Below, one piece after another: positions 22,519 through 33,000 of a stretch of 64,000 nucleotides of DNA (the first letter of the stretch is position 1; each line of letters opens with the position of its first letter). A program made the translations under genes and the position numbers. The notes under the pieces were generated by a model. The model had not been told where the DNA came from and ran no database searches. It saw only the letters and a program-made list of their open reading frames with translations. Origin of the DNA: Lysobacter panacisoli (GTDB lineage: Bacteria > Pseudomonadota > Gammaproteobacteria > Xanthomonadales > Xanthomonadaceae); contig NZ_VLNU01000001.1 of NCBI RefSeq assembly GCF_009765165.1, forward strand, positions 3,602,247-3,666,246. Direction: 5' to 3'.

Positions 22519-23010
22519 TTACGCGGCGTCGTACAGCAGCCGGTCCGCGTGGTCGATGAAGTAACCGGCGAGATATTCCAGGCGATCCAGGTCGACACTG
22601 TAGCCGTGCCGCGTCGTGTTGTACGCCGCTCCCGCCGCGACATGATCGCCACCCGACGCATCCCACGCCTGCAGCGCACGACGCAACGCCTCGGCCTCAC
22701 CCTCCAGCCCGACCTCTTCGTAGGCGACGAAGATCGCGGGGAGTTCGTTGCGCCGGTTCTCCAGCGCATGCCAACCGCTGAACTGGCACTGCGCCTCCCA
22801 ATCGAACAGGTAAGCGATCAGCACGTAACCGCGCGGCAACGACGCCTCATCGAGATCGGACTGCGTCAGCGCGATCGCCAGCTCCGTGAAGGCATCGATC
22901 CACGCGCGGTGATCGGGATGCCGCCAGAACTCCAGCGGCAACCCGCGCGCGACCGTGGGCTGGCGTATCACGGATTCGAGGATCGGGCGTACGGATTCGG
23001 GCAGCGACAT
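22519..23010 (-). CDS. Conserved hypothetical protein (DUF4375/DMP19-like)
   Basis: A 163-residue, mostly helical, acidic soluble protein. It ends one base-triplet away from the convergent pgl stop. The central part (FDWEAQCQFSGWHALENRR followed by an amphipathic helix) weakly resembles DUF4375/DMP19 proteins, but I am not sure of the family. The start at 23010 begins MSLPESVRPILESV; upstream codons look non-coding. No function can be proposed. Confidence 0.65.
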   Translation of the reverse strand: MSLPESVRPILESVIRQPTVARGLPLEFWRHPDHRAWIDAFTELAIALTQSDLDEASLPRGYVLIAYLFDWEAQCQFSGWHALENRRNELPAIFVAYEEVGLEGEAEALRRALQAWDASGGDHVAAGAAYNTTRHGYSVDLDRLEYLAGYFIDHADRLLYDAA

Positions 23011-23177
23011 GGGCGTCCTTGTGCGTCGTTGGCGGTTGGGATCATTCCACAGGTGCGGTGCGCATCGCGAACTCCCAAGGGAAGACGCGTAGCCGGCCTC
23101 TTGCCGGCCCACGATTTCACGCTGTTTATCCGGCCGTGGCGCGAACGTAGCGATCCTTCCCACACGCAGGTGATGCC

Positions 23178-23702
23178 ATGAAAGGCCTTCTGCTCCTCGC
23201 GCTGCTGGTTCCGGTCGCCGCCTCGGCGGCGCCGAAGGTGACCGTCGATCGCGATCCGGCCGCGAACTTCTCCGCGTACAAGACCTACTACTGGGCGCTC
23301 AAGCCGCAGGGCGGTTCGCCGCTGGTGGACCAGCGCATCGTCGACAACGTCGACGCGCAACTGCGCGCCAAGGGCTGGACGCTGGCCGAACAGGGCGACG
23401 TCGCGGTCGCCGCGCACGTCTCCACGTCGCAGAAGCAGACCCTCGATACGTTCTACACCGGCACGCCGATGGGCGGCTGGGGCTGGCGCGGCTGGGGCGG
23501 AATGGGCATGGGGATGGGCACGGCGACGACCAGCGTGCACAACTACGAGGTCGGCACGCTCGTCATCGACATGTTCGACGCGAAGACGCAGAAGGCGGTC
23601 TGGCGCGGTACCGCGACGGAGACCGTGTCGTCGAATCCGGACAAGGTCGACAAGGCGGTCGACCAGGCGGTGACGCGGATGTTCGCGAAGTTCCCGCAAT
23701 AG
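23178..23702 (+). CDS. DUF4136 domain-containing secreted protein
   Basis: A 174-residue protein with a signal peptide (cleavage near AASA-AP) and no lipobox cysteine. The sequence follows DUF4136 (opening TVDRDPAANFSAYKTYYW; ending AVWRGTATETVSSNPDKVDKAVDQAVTRMFAKFP). A Gly-Trp-Met loop, GGWGWRGWGGMGMGMG (about residues 97-112), interrupts the domain. Members are usually periplasmic or membrane-attached and of unknown role. It stands alone between a divergent unknown gene and a convergent AraC gene. Confidence 0.82.
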   Translation: MKGLLLLALLVPVAASAAPKVTVDRDPAANFSAYKTYYWALKPQGGSPLVDQRIVDNVDAQLRAKGWTLAEQGDVAVAAHVSTSQKQTLDTFYTGTPMGGWGWRGWGGMGMGMGTATTSVHNYEVGTLVIDMFDAKTQKAVWRGTATETVSSNPDKVDKAVDQAVTRMFAKFPQ

Positions 23703-23750
23703 CGCATCAGGCGATGCGACGCAGCCCTCGCGGATGCGGGGCGCGTCCAA

Positions 23751-24683
23751 TCACACCTGCGGCACGTTGCGCGAGCGCCCCACTTCCGAGCGCGGCGGCG
23801 CGCCGAACAGGCGCTTGTATTCGCGACTGAACTGCGAGGGGCTTTCGTAGCCGACGTGGCGCGCCGCGGACATCGCTTCCATCGCGCCACCGAGCATCAG
23901 CCGGCGCGCCTCGTGCAGGCGCAGGTGCTTCTGGAACTGCAACGGCGACATCGTCGTCACCGCCTTGAACTGGTGGTGGAACGACGACGTGCTCATATGC
24001 ACCGAACGAGCGAGGTCGTCGATGCTCAGCGGTTCCAGATAGTTCTGCCGAAGCGACGACACCGCGCGGGCGATGCGGTGCGAGCGGGAATCGGTGACCG
24101 CGAGTGCACGCAGGCGATGGCCGAGTTCGCCGCTGAGCACGCGGTACAGGATCTCGCGTCGCAGCAGCGGCGCGAGCACCGGTACGTCCGAAGGCGTGTC
24201 GAGCAAGCGCATCAGGCGCAACACCGCATCCATCAGCGGACGGGTGACACGCGCCGCGTACAGGCCCGGATCCACACCCTGCGTCGCGTGCGACGTGCCG
24301 GCGTCGGCAAGCAGGTCGGCGACTTCCTGCGGGTCGATGTCGAGGCGGAAACACAGGTACGGATGCTCCGGCGTCGCCTCGACGACCTGTCCCGTCACCG
24401 GCAGCGTCACCGATACGACGAGGTAGTTGAGCGGGTCGTAGCGGTAGGTCTGGCCCGCGAGCGTGGCGACCTTGCTGCCCTGCGCGACGATCGCCAGGCG
24501 CGGCTCGTACACCGACGGTGTGCACGCGGTCGGCGCGCTGATGCGCACCAGGCTCAGCGGCGCATAGGCCGTGCCGTGGATGCCGTCCTCCGGTGTCGAT
24601 CGGGCAATCCGCTCGGAAAGCTCCGCCAGCGACGCGCAGCCGGCGTGGTGCTCGATGTCCGGCGTGGAAGCAATGAGATTCAT
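23751..24683 (-). CDS. AraC-family transcriptional regulator
   Basis: A 310-residue protein with an N-terminal AraC_N-type domain (about 25-185, with YRYDPLNYLVVSVTLPVTGQV) and a C-terminal pair of helix-turn-helix motifs (about 205-300; SIDDLARSVHMSTSSFHHQFK, then SAARHVGYESPSQFSREYKRLFG). It diverges from the RND pump genes, which it may control. The ATG at 24683 is the first before the conserved region; the frame is open to 24773 upstream. Confidence 0.88.
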   Translation of the reverse strand: MNLIASTPDIEHHAGCASLAELSERIARSTPEDGIHGTAYAPLSLVRISAPTACTPSVYEPRLAIVAQGSKVATLAGQTYRYDPLNYLVVSVTLPVTGQVVEATPEHPYLCFRLDIDPQEVADLLADAGTSHATQGVDPGLYAARVTRPLMDAVLRLMRLLDTPSDVPVLAPLLRREILYRVLSGELGHRLRALAVTDSRSHRIARAVSSLRQNYLEPLSIDDLARSVHMSTSSFHHQFKAVTTMSPLQFQKHLRLHEARRLMLGGAMEAMSAARHVGYESPSQFSREYKRLFGAPPRSEVGRSRNVPQV

Positions 24684-24967
24684 GGGGTTCCGGGCCGTCG
24701 TGTGACCTTGCCGATTATGGCCTCTGTGCCAAAGGTCATGTTGCCGATCCGGTCGAATTGCAGGATCAGGCAATTATCGTGCAGCAATGGACTAGCTCGG
24801 ACTGGGGGCGCGCGCCTACCTTAATTCGAGCATCGCCGTGGACGCTGGATCGTCACGGCCCCGTCCTGTACCAGCGCCACGCCGCTTCGCGGTGTCGCGG
24901 CGATGGCGTCGGCCGGTCACGGCGTGCGCGCACTGTCAGCCACCGCCTCCCCCACGGATGCAGCACG

Positions 24968-27900
24968 ATGTGGATCGTCCAATACGCCCTGAGCCGCCGT
25001 TACACCATCGGCGTGCTCGCCATCCTGATCCTGCTGTTCGGCACGCTGGCGGCGCGGCGAATGCCGACCGACATCCTGCCCGAGGTTGGGATTCCCTCGA
25101 TCAACCTGGTGTGGACGTACAACGGCCTGCCCGCCGCCGACATGGCCGCCAAGCTCACCTCGTTCTCCGAGGTGGCGATCATGAACACGGTCGACGACCT
25201 GAAGGAGGTCCGCTCCGACACGATCAACGGCGCCAGCATCGTGCGCATCGACTTCCAGCCGAACGTAAGCCTGGACCGCGCGCTCGGCCAGATCACCTCG
25301 GTCTCGCAGACGATCCTGCGGCGCATGCCGCCGGGCACGTCGCCGCCGCTGGTCATCCGCAACAACGTGTCGTCCACGCCGGTGCTGATGCTGGTGCTGT
25401 CGTCGGACTCGATGACCGAAGCGCAGCTCTACGACTACGCGCGCCTGCAGCTTCGCTCGCAGATCCAGACCATTCCCGGCATCCGCATGTCGCTGCCCTA
25501 CGGCGGCGCGGCGCGGCAGATCATGGTCGACCTCGATCCGGCCGCGCTGCAGACCTACGGGCTCACGCCGGCTGACGTCACCGGCGCGCTTGAACGCGGC
25601 AGCCCCACCCTGCCCTCCGGCTCGATCCGCGAGAACGCGCGCGAGATGCAGATCTCGCTCGACACCAGTCCCGCAACGGCCGCGGATTTCCTCGACATCC
25701 CAGTCGCCGCGCGCAACGGCACGCTGGTGTACGTGCGCGACATCGCCTCGGTGCGCGACGGTGGCGCGCTGCAGACCAACGTCGCGCGCATGGACGGCTC
25801 GAGCGCGGTGGCGGTGGCGCTGATCAAGCTCGGCAACGCCTCGGCAGTGGAGCTGGTACGCGCGGTGCGCGAACGCCTGCCGGAGATCGAAGCATCCGCA
25901 CCGCCCGGCACGCGCATCCAGCCGATCTTCGACCAATCGGTGTTCGTCGACAACGCGATCGGCTCGATCCGACACGAAGCGATCCTGGTCGGCCTGCTGG
26001 TCGCGCTGGTCGTATTGGTGTTCATCGGCTCGTGGCGTTCCAGCCTGATCGTGCTGTCGGCCATTCCGCTCGCACTGCTCGCGTCTGTCGCGGTGCTCAG
26101 CCTGCTGGGCTACACGTTCAATGTGATGACGCTGGGCGGCCTCGCGCTCGCGATCGGCATCCTGGTCGACAACGCGGTGGTGGACGTGGAGAACACCAAC
26201 CGCAACATCGCGATGGGCAAGGACGTGCGCACCGCGATCCTGGACAGCGCGAAGGAAGTGGTGTTCCCGGAGATGGTCTCCACCATCGCCATCTGCATCG
26301 TGCTCACGCCAATCCTGCTGATGACCGGATTGTCGGCGTGGGTGTTCACGCCGCTGGCGCTGGCGGTGATCTTCGCGATGCTGGCCTCGTTCCTGCTCTC
26401 GCGCACACTGATCCCGGTGCTGTGCTACCTGCTGCTGCCGGCCGACATCCGCAGCCGCGAGAATCCGCGCTGGAAAGCCGAGAAGCTGCTGCTCTCGGTC
26501 AGCCACAAGGTCGAACACACGCTCGAATCGCTGCGCGAGCGCCACCATGCGCTGCTGGTGAAGCTGGGCCATCACGGCGGCGTGCTCGCGATGGCGGCGC
26601 TACTGGTGATCGCGCTGGGCGCGGGTTCGGCATTGATGCTGGGGCGCGAGTACTTTCCGCAGGTCGATGCCGGCCAGCTGCGTTTCCAGGTGCGCTTTCC
26701 GTCCGGCACGCGACTGGAGGAAACCGCCGCGCGCGTGACCCAGATCCAGCGCGAGATCCGCGAGATCATCCCCCCTACCGAACTGCAGACCGTCTACGAA
26801 CAGATCGGCGTGCCCGACGCGGTCAACCTGTCGCTGGTCGACAGCGCGGTGGTCGGTTCGTTCGAAGCCGAGATCATGCTGCAGCTGAAGACGCCGCACG
26901 GCCCCAGCCACGAATACCTCTCGCGCATCCGTCATCGCCTTGCCGAGAAGTTCCCCGACGTGAAGATGTTCGAACGTCCGCCGGACGCGACCAGCCGCAC
27001 GCTGGCCGGCTCCGCCGCGGCCGCGTTCGAAGTGCGCCTGATCGGCCGCGACAACGCGGGCAACCTCGCACTCGCGCGCGAGATCGAGCAGCAGCTCAAG
27101 CAGGTGCCGGGCGCGGTCGACGTCGCGCTGCGCCAGGTGCTCGACCTGCCCGAATACCAGGTGCACATCGACCGCACGCGCGCGGCGCAGTTGGGACTCG
27201 ATGCGCAGCAGGCCAGCCGCGCAGTGCTGGCGGTGCTCGGCTCGGCCGGCACGGTTTCGCCGGTGTATTGGACCGATACCGTCAACGCACTCGCCTACAC
27301 CGTGCAGGTGCAGGCGCCGCCGCCGAACATGACCAGCATCGACGCGCTGCTCAACGCGCCGCTGCGCATCGGCAACGATGGACAGGCCGTGCTCCTGCGC
27401 AACATCGCCACGGTCACGCCGCGCAACGTGCCGGCGAGCCTGGCGCGCACCACGCTGGCGCCGACGATCAGCGTGCTGGCCAACGTCGAAGGCACCGACC
27501 TGGGCTCGGTCCATGACCGCCTCACCAGGATCACCAAGTCGATGGAAGCGCGCCTCAAGCCCGGCAACCGCATCGAGATCGTCGGCCAGGCCGGCGAGAT
27601 GCAGAGCGCTTACAGCGAACTCGCCGCCGGCCTGCTGATGTCGGCGACGCTGGTGTTCCTGGTGCTGGTGGTGAACTTCCAGTCGTGGATCCAGCCGCTT
27701 GTGGCGATGTCGGGCCTGCCGGTCGCGATCGCCGGCGCGGCCATCGGCCTGTTCCTCACCGGCACGCCGCTCAGCGTGCCCGCGTTGATGGGCGTGATGA
27801 TGGTGATCGGCGTGTCCACCGCGAACAGCGTGCTGGTGACCAGCTTCGCGCGCGGACTCGTCGCACAGGGACACGATCCCGAACTGGCCGCGTACGAATC

Positions 27901-28186
27901 GGCCGCGGTGCGACTGCGACCGGTGCTGATGACCGCCAGCGCGATGGTGCTGGGCATCATCCCGATGGCGATCGGCCTGGGCGAAGGCGGCGAGCAGAAC
28001 GCGCCGCTGGGCCGCGCGGTGATCGGAGGCCTGCTCTTCGGCACGCCCGCCACGCTGATCCTGGTGCCCTCGATCCTCGCGGTGCTCGGCCGCATGCCCG
28101 CCGCAGCCCGCCACGCCGCGCTCGGCGATTCCGAATCCGTTACCACCTCCGGCACCGACGGCGCCGAAGCAGGAGCCACTCCATGA
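24968..28186 (+). CDS. RND-family efflux transporter, inner-membrane subunit
   Basis: A 1072-residue RND pump with two halves of membrane segments and two large periplasmic loops. The N terminus WIVQYALSRRYTIGVLAILILLFGTLAARRMPTDILPE and the end IGLGEGGEQNAPLGRAVIGG are typical. At the membrane centre the usual Asp-Asp pair reads Asp401-Asn402 (GILVDNAVVDVEN), and the place of the AcrB Lys940 is Ala952 (VSTANSVLV). The proton path therefore differs from AcrB. It overlaps the fusion-protein gene by ATGA. The substrate is unknown. The frame is open upstream to 24758, but homology starts at the ATG at 24968. Confidence 0.92.
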   Translation: MWIVQYALSRRYTIGVLAILILLFGTLAARRMPTDILPEVGIPSINLVWTYNGLPAADMAAKLTSFSEVAIMNTVDDLKEVRSDTINGASIVRIDFQPNVSLDRALGQITSVSQTILRRMPPGTSPPLVIRNNVSSTPVLMLVLSSDSMTEAQLYDYARLQLRSQIQTIPGIRMSLPYGGAARQIMVDLDPAALQTYGLTPADVTGALERGSPTLPSGSIRENAREMQISLDTSPATAADFLDIPVAARNGTLVYVRDIASVRDGGALQTNVARMDGSSAVAVALIKLGNASAVELVRAVRERLPEIEASAPPGTRIQPIFDQSVFVDNAIGSIRHEAILVGLLVALVVLVFIGSWRSSLIVLSAIPLALLASVAVLSLLGYTFNVMTLGGLALAIGILVDNAVVDVENTNRNIAMGKDVRTAILDSAKEVVFPEMVSTIAICIVLTPILLMTGLSAWVFTPLALAVIFAMLASFLLSRTLIPVLCYLLLPADIRSRENPRWKAEKLLLSVSHKVEHTLESLRERHHALLVKLGHHGGVLAMAALLVIALGAGSALMLGREYFPQVDAGQLRFQVRFPSGTRLEETAARVTQIQREIREIIPPTELQTVYEQIGVPDAVNLSLVDSAVVGSFEAEIMLQLKTPHGPSHEYLSRIRHRLAEKFPDVKMFERPPDATSRTLAGSAAAAFEVRLIGRDNAGNLALAREIEQQLKQVPGAVDVALRQVLDLPEYQVHIDRTRAAQLGLDAQQASRAVLAVLGSAGTVSPVYWTDTVNALAYTVQVQAPPPNMTSIDALLNAPLRIGNDGQAVLLRNIATVTPRNVPASLARTTLAPTISVLANVEGTDLGSVHDRLTRITKSMEARLKPGNRIEIVGQAGEMQSAYSELAAGLLMSATLVFLVLVVNFQSWIQPLVAMSGLPVAIAGAAIGLFLTGTPLSVPALMGVMMVIGVSTANSVLVTSFARGLVAQGHDPELAAYESAAVRLRPVLMTASAMVLGIIPMAIGLGEGGEQNAPLGRAVIGGLLFGTPATLILVPSILAVLGRMPAAARHAALGDSESVTTSGTDGAEAGATP

Positions 28187-29307
28187 TCATCTCGCCTACT
28201 CGTTCCGTTGCCGCGCACACGCTGCTCGCGACCGTCGTGGCGTTCACGCTCGCCGCGTGCAGCCGCAGCGCCGCCGAAACCACGCCGCCGGTCAGCGTGC
28301 CCGAAGTCCTCACCGCGCAGGCCAGGGCCGCCGACAACGCGTTCGACCTGCGCCTGCCGGCGCGCGCACTGGCCGGCGAATCCGCGCAGATCTATCCACG
28401 CGCAACCGGTTTCGTCAGCGAGCGTCGCGCCGATCTCGGCGACGCGGTGGGCGCAGGCCAGGTGCTCGCGGTGATTTCCGCGCCCGAATCCGACCAGGCC
28501 GTGCGCGAAGCCGCCGCCGGTCTCGAACAGGCGCGCGCGGACCAGGAACTGGCCAGGGTCAACTACGACCGCGCGCAGGTACTGATCGGCTCGGGCGCGA
28601 TTTCCAAGGAGCTCTACAGCGACCGCAAGGCCAACTACGACGTCGCCGTCGCAGCACGTGGCGCGGCGGAAGCGCGCCTTGCGGCGGCGCGCGAACGGCA
28701 GGGCTTCCAGACCGTGCGCGCGCCGTTCGCCGGCGTGGTGGTGGCGCGCAATGTCGAACGCGGCGATCGTGTGGTCGGCGATGCCGCGAGCGCGGAGCCG
28801 ATGTTCGAAGTCAACGCGCTGGATCCGCTACGCGTGGTGGTCGACGTGCCGCAGAACGTGGCGCTGCAGATCCGCCCCGGCGTGGAAGGCGACGTCAGCT
28901 TCCCGGAACTCCCGGGCCAGACGTTCAAGGCGCAGGTCGTGCGCAGTGCGCAGGCGATTTCGCGCGACGCTGGCGTGATGCGCACCGAACTGCGTCTGCC
29001 CAATCCCGATAGCCGCATTCCCGCCGGCATGGTCGGCACGGTGACCTTACGCCTGCCGCGCGCGGCACCGGCAGTGGTCGTACCGCTGTCGACGGTGATC
29101 CAGCGCGGCAGCGGCGCCCAGATCGCGACGCTCAAGGATTCGACGCTGGAGTTCCGCGACGTCACTCTCGGCCGCAACCTCGGCAACGAGATCGAGATCC
29201 TCTCCGGTGTCGCGGCCAACGACACGGTGGTCCTCGCGCCCAATGCACTGCTCACGCCGGGCAGCCGGGTGAAGGCGCGCACGCTGCCGCCCGTGGAGAA
29301 GAAGTAA
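28183..29307 (+). CDS. RND efflux periplasmic adaptor (membrane fusion) lipoprotein
   Basis: A 374-residue adaptor with a lipoprotein signal (FTLAAC, Cys at about residue 25), a lipoyl half-motif (ALAGESAQIYPRATGFVSERRADLGDAVGAGQVL), a short coiled-coil hairpin rich in Ala, Gln and Arg (about 100-165), the second half-lipoyl (VRAPFAGVVVARNVERGDRV) and beta-barrel domains. It joins the inner-membrane pump to an outer-membrane channel. It is translationally coupled to the pump by the ATGA overlap. No TolC-like gene follows, so the outer channel must be encoded elsewhere. Confidence 0.92.
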   Translation: MIISPTRSVAAHTLLATVVAFTLAACSRSAAETTPPVSVPEVLTAQARAADNAFDLRLPARALAGESAQIYPRATGFVSERRADLGDAVGAGQVLAVISAPESDQAVREAAAGLEQARADQELARVNYDRAQVLIGSGAISKELYSDRKANYDVAVAARGAAEARLAAARERQGFQTVRAPFAGVVVARNVERGDRVVGDAASAEPMFEVNALDPLRVVVDVPQNVALQIRPGVEGDVSFPELPGQTFKAQVVRSAQAISRDAGVMRTELRLPNPDSRIPAGMVGTVTLRLPRAAPAVVVPLSTVIQRGSGAQIATLKDSTLEFRDVTLGRNLGNEIEILSGVAANDTVVLAPNALLTPGSRVKARTLPPVEKK

Positions 29308-29329
29308 CCGGGCGATTACCCGGGCTGCG

Positions 29330-30028
29330 TCAGCGCGGTCCGGGCATCAGCGGCCCGAGCGCGCCCGTGTCCAGTGGCAACCCCAGCTGCGCCAGTGCGA
29401 CCACCATCAGCTGCAACGCCAGTCCGACCTGCAGGATGCCGAGCACCGCGCCCAGGATCTGCAGCGGCAACAGCCCGATCGTGCGCATCAGTGGCCGCAC
29501 GAACAGCATCGCCAGCAGGTTCAGCGCCATCACCGCGATGGCCAGTCCCAGCACCGAGAACGAACGCTGCATGTCCGCGCTCATCGCCATCATCACGATG
29601 ACCGTCGCCACGCCGTAGGGCGTGACGGTGACCGGGAACACCAGCCGCAACAGTTGCGGTTCCACCGACTCTCCTTGCGGCGAGTCGGTCTCCTGGTACT
29701 GCGACAGCACCATCTGCAACGCGACCAGCAGGAAGATGAGGCCCGCCGCGAGCTGCATCACCGGCGGCGCGATGTGCCAGTTGCGCAGCAGCACGCGACC
29801 GAGCAGGCCGGCGATGAGGATCGCCACCACCGCCAGCGCGAACACCTTCCACGCCATCGCGCGGGCCTGCTTCGCCGGCAGCTCCCGCGTCTGCACGAAG
29901 TACGGGCCGAGCAGCTTGAGCGGCCCGAGCATGATGAAGAAGAACAGGAAGATGTTCGACGACGAGATCAGGTACGCGCGCGGCTGCGGCTCCACCACCG
30001 CGGCCTGCATCAGCATTTCCAGCGTCAT
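29330..30028 (-). CDS. MarC family integral membrane protein
   Basis: A 231-residue protein of the MarC/UPF0056 family with about six membrane segments (for example NIFLFFFIMLGPLKLLGPYF and VFALAVVAILIAGLLGRVLL). MarC was once linked to multiple antibiotic resistance, but the role is unproven. The start at 30028 is preceded by GGAG six bases upstream. It is convergent with the adaptor gene. Confidence 0.85.
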   Translation of the reverse strand: MTLEMLMQAAVVEPQPRAYLISSSNIFLFFFIMLGPLKLLGPYFVQTRELPAKQARAMAWKVFALAVVAILIAGLLGRVLLRNWHIAPPVMQLAAGLIFLLVALQMVLSQYQETDSPQGESVEPQLLRLVFPVTVTPYGVATVIVMMAMSADMQRSFSVLGLAIAVMALNLLAMLFVRPLMRTIGLLPLQILGAVLGILQVGLALQLMVVALAQLGLPLDTGALGPLMPGPR

Positions 30029-30098
30029 GGCCGCTCCTGCGTCGGGAGCGGCTACTGCATTCCGGCAGGCGTGAAAGCCGGGTGAATCCGACAGCACC

Positions 30099-33000
30099 TC
30101 AACGCGGCGGCAAGGCGACTTCCACCTTCGACGGCGCCTTGCGCAGTCGCAGCTCGCCGTTCTCCCACTGCGCCGGACGACCGTCCACGCGTGTCACGCC
30201 CGGTGCGTGCTCGTACGGCCAGGCCAGCACGACGCCACCGGCCGGAACGCGCAGGCCCTTCGCCAGTGTGAAGACCAGCGTCCGGTTCGTTTCCTTGAGC
30301 GTGTAACCCAGCGGCCCGTTCGGCGTGCGCAGGCCCGAGACCTCGACGCCCTGCCCCGCGAGCCAGTCGGAGGGAATGCCCGCGGCCACGACCAGCGCAT
30401 CGTCGATGTCGCGCGTATACGCGAACAGGTCGAGCGCCGACCGCACGTAATCCGAACCGACCCACGCGTGCGGCAGGTCGCCGACGAAGAACGGTTTGCG
30501 TGGCGTGCGCGAAACGACTTCGGCCCACTGGTTCCAGCTGCGCGGCTGCTGGTCGGCGAAGAAGAACGCCAGGGACTCGTGCGCGCGCTCGCGCCAGCCC
30601 AGGCGGACGAACGTACCGATGGTGCGCAGTTCGTAAGGCGTGTAGTCCTTCCACTCGCGCGTGCCGTCGCGGCGCGCCACGAACTCGCGCCAGTAGCGTT
30701 CGAAGGTGTTGTCGAGCAGGTCCTGCGGCAACCGCCCCTGCTCGCCGCCGGGTGCGAGCGCGATGGTCGTGGACGTCGCGTCGAAATCGCCCAGCTCGGC
30801 CGCGCCGGGCAGGAAATCGATGTCGTGTTGCTGAGTGGCCGAACGCAGCGATGCGTACAGATCGTCGCGGAACTGGTCGCGCGACGCGGCAAAGCGGCGC
30901 GCATCCTCGTCGCGACCGAGCCACTGCGCGATCTCCACCGCATCCTTGTAACCACGCAGCGCCCAGAAGTTGTCCCAGTACGAATGCATCGGCTTGGCCG
31001 AATAGCCTTCGTGGCTGATCGAGGCCGGCATCATTCCGTAGAACGCCGGATTTCGTGCGCGATTGGCTTCGGTGCGCTCGCTCACTCGCAGCTGGTCCAT
31101 GTACGCCACCGCGCCGACGACATGCGGCCACATCACTTCCAGCAGCGCACGGTCCTGCGTGTAGCGGTAGACCTCGGCGACGGTGAAGACCAGCTCACCG
31201 TGGCTGTCGTTCTCCGGGACCGGATCGCTGCCGCGATCGTCCACGCAGCACGGCACTTTTCCGTTCTCGAACTGGTACGGCGCGTACCAGCGCAGGAATT
31301 CTTCGGCCACGTCCTCGCGGCCCATGCGCAGCAGGCCTTCGCCGATCATCGCGCCGTCGCGGATCCACGCGCGCGAATACGAACGCGTGCCCGGCTGCAG
31401 GCGCGGACCGATGCGGCTGATCAGCATGTGCGCCAGCGCCGTTCGCAGCGTGTCGACGACGTGCTGCCCCTGCGCGGGCACGCGCAGGCGCACGCGGTCG
31501 AGCTTGTCGCGCCATTGCGAGGCGACGGCGCGCTGCATCGCTTCTGCGTCGCCGGGCGCGAACCCCGTCGGCATCGCACCGGTCATCGGCGCGATCCAGT
31601 CGAGCTCGAACGACTCACCCGAACCCAGCCGAACCGGGTAGTCGAGCGCGCCACTGGCCAGCCCAGTCGGATCGTCAACCGATGCGACCTGCTGCGACGG
31701 TTGTGCGTCGCCCTCACCATCGAACGTCGTGGCGAACCACGCGCCGGCGTTGCGCGACATCGAAACGCGCGCGCGGCCGTCCACGTCGATGCGCTCGCCA
31801 TCCACGCGCAGCGTATGGATCGGACTGACGCCACCGACCGTGTTGAGGAACTGCGTCGGCGGATTCACCTGCAGCGGACGTACTTTCAGGCGCAACACGT
31901 AATCGCGGGCCTGCGACGTCGGGTTGCTCAGGCGATAGCGACCGACCAGCTGCGACTGCGCCTGCGTGCCCTGTGCGAAACCGGTGATGTCGAGGTGGAG
32001 GTCGGCGTGTTCCCAGTGCACGGTCGGTACCGGTAGATAACCGTTCTGCAGCGACTGGGTGATGCGCGCGTCGGCCCATGTGGTCGCGCGACCGGACGCG
32101 ATCACCACCGGCTCCACGCTGAAGGCGCCCTTGCCCAGCTCGATCGCACCGTCCTCGCCGATCAGGCCCTGCTCGGTGCCGCCGTCGATGCCGAGGATGG
32201 TCCAGTACGGCTGCTCGCCGCTGAAACCGCGCGGATACGTGCCTCGCGGTGCCGCCGCCGCGACCGAGCGCACGAAATCGTTCGGCGTCGCCGCGAACGC
32301 GAGCGGTCGTACTTGCAGGCTCGCCAGTCCGATGCGTCCACCCGGCGCACGCAGCGGTGTCAGTCGCAGGTAACGCGCTTCCGATTCGGGCAGCGCGATG
32401 AAATCGGTGCCGCCATCCGCGCCAGCGACGTCGCGCACGACGCGCCAGTGCTCGCGATCATCGGAGAGTTCGATGCGGTAATCGCGTGCGTGCTCACCCG
32501 GCAACCATTGCAGGACCACGCCACCGAACTCGCGCGGCTTGCGCAGGTCGAGCACGAACTGTGGCGGCGCGACTGGATCGACTGGCGCGCGCCACGCCGT
32601 GCTGGCGGAATCGTCGAGTGCATCGCGCGCAGGGCCGCTGCGGTCCTGCGACGTCGCCGTGGCCTCGCCGATCAGCGGCGAATCGTCCTGCGGCGGCAAT
32701 GCGCGGAACGTCAGCTCGTCGAAGCACACCGAGCCCTTTCCGCCGGCGCTGTTGTAGATCGTGAATTCGATCTTGCGGCTGTGTCGTAGGGTCGGGTCCG
32801 GCGCCGGACCCCAGGCACGGCTGATGTGACGTTGCTTGTAGACGACCTGCGTCCACTCGCGCGGGAATTCGTAACGCGGACGGTTGACCCACCACACGTT
32901 GTCGCCGCTGTCGTCGACCAGCTTGAACTGCAGATCGTTCGCCGGCGAATCGCCGCGCAGGCGGAACGAGAACGCATAGTTGCCGGGATAGTCGATGGGC

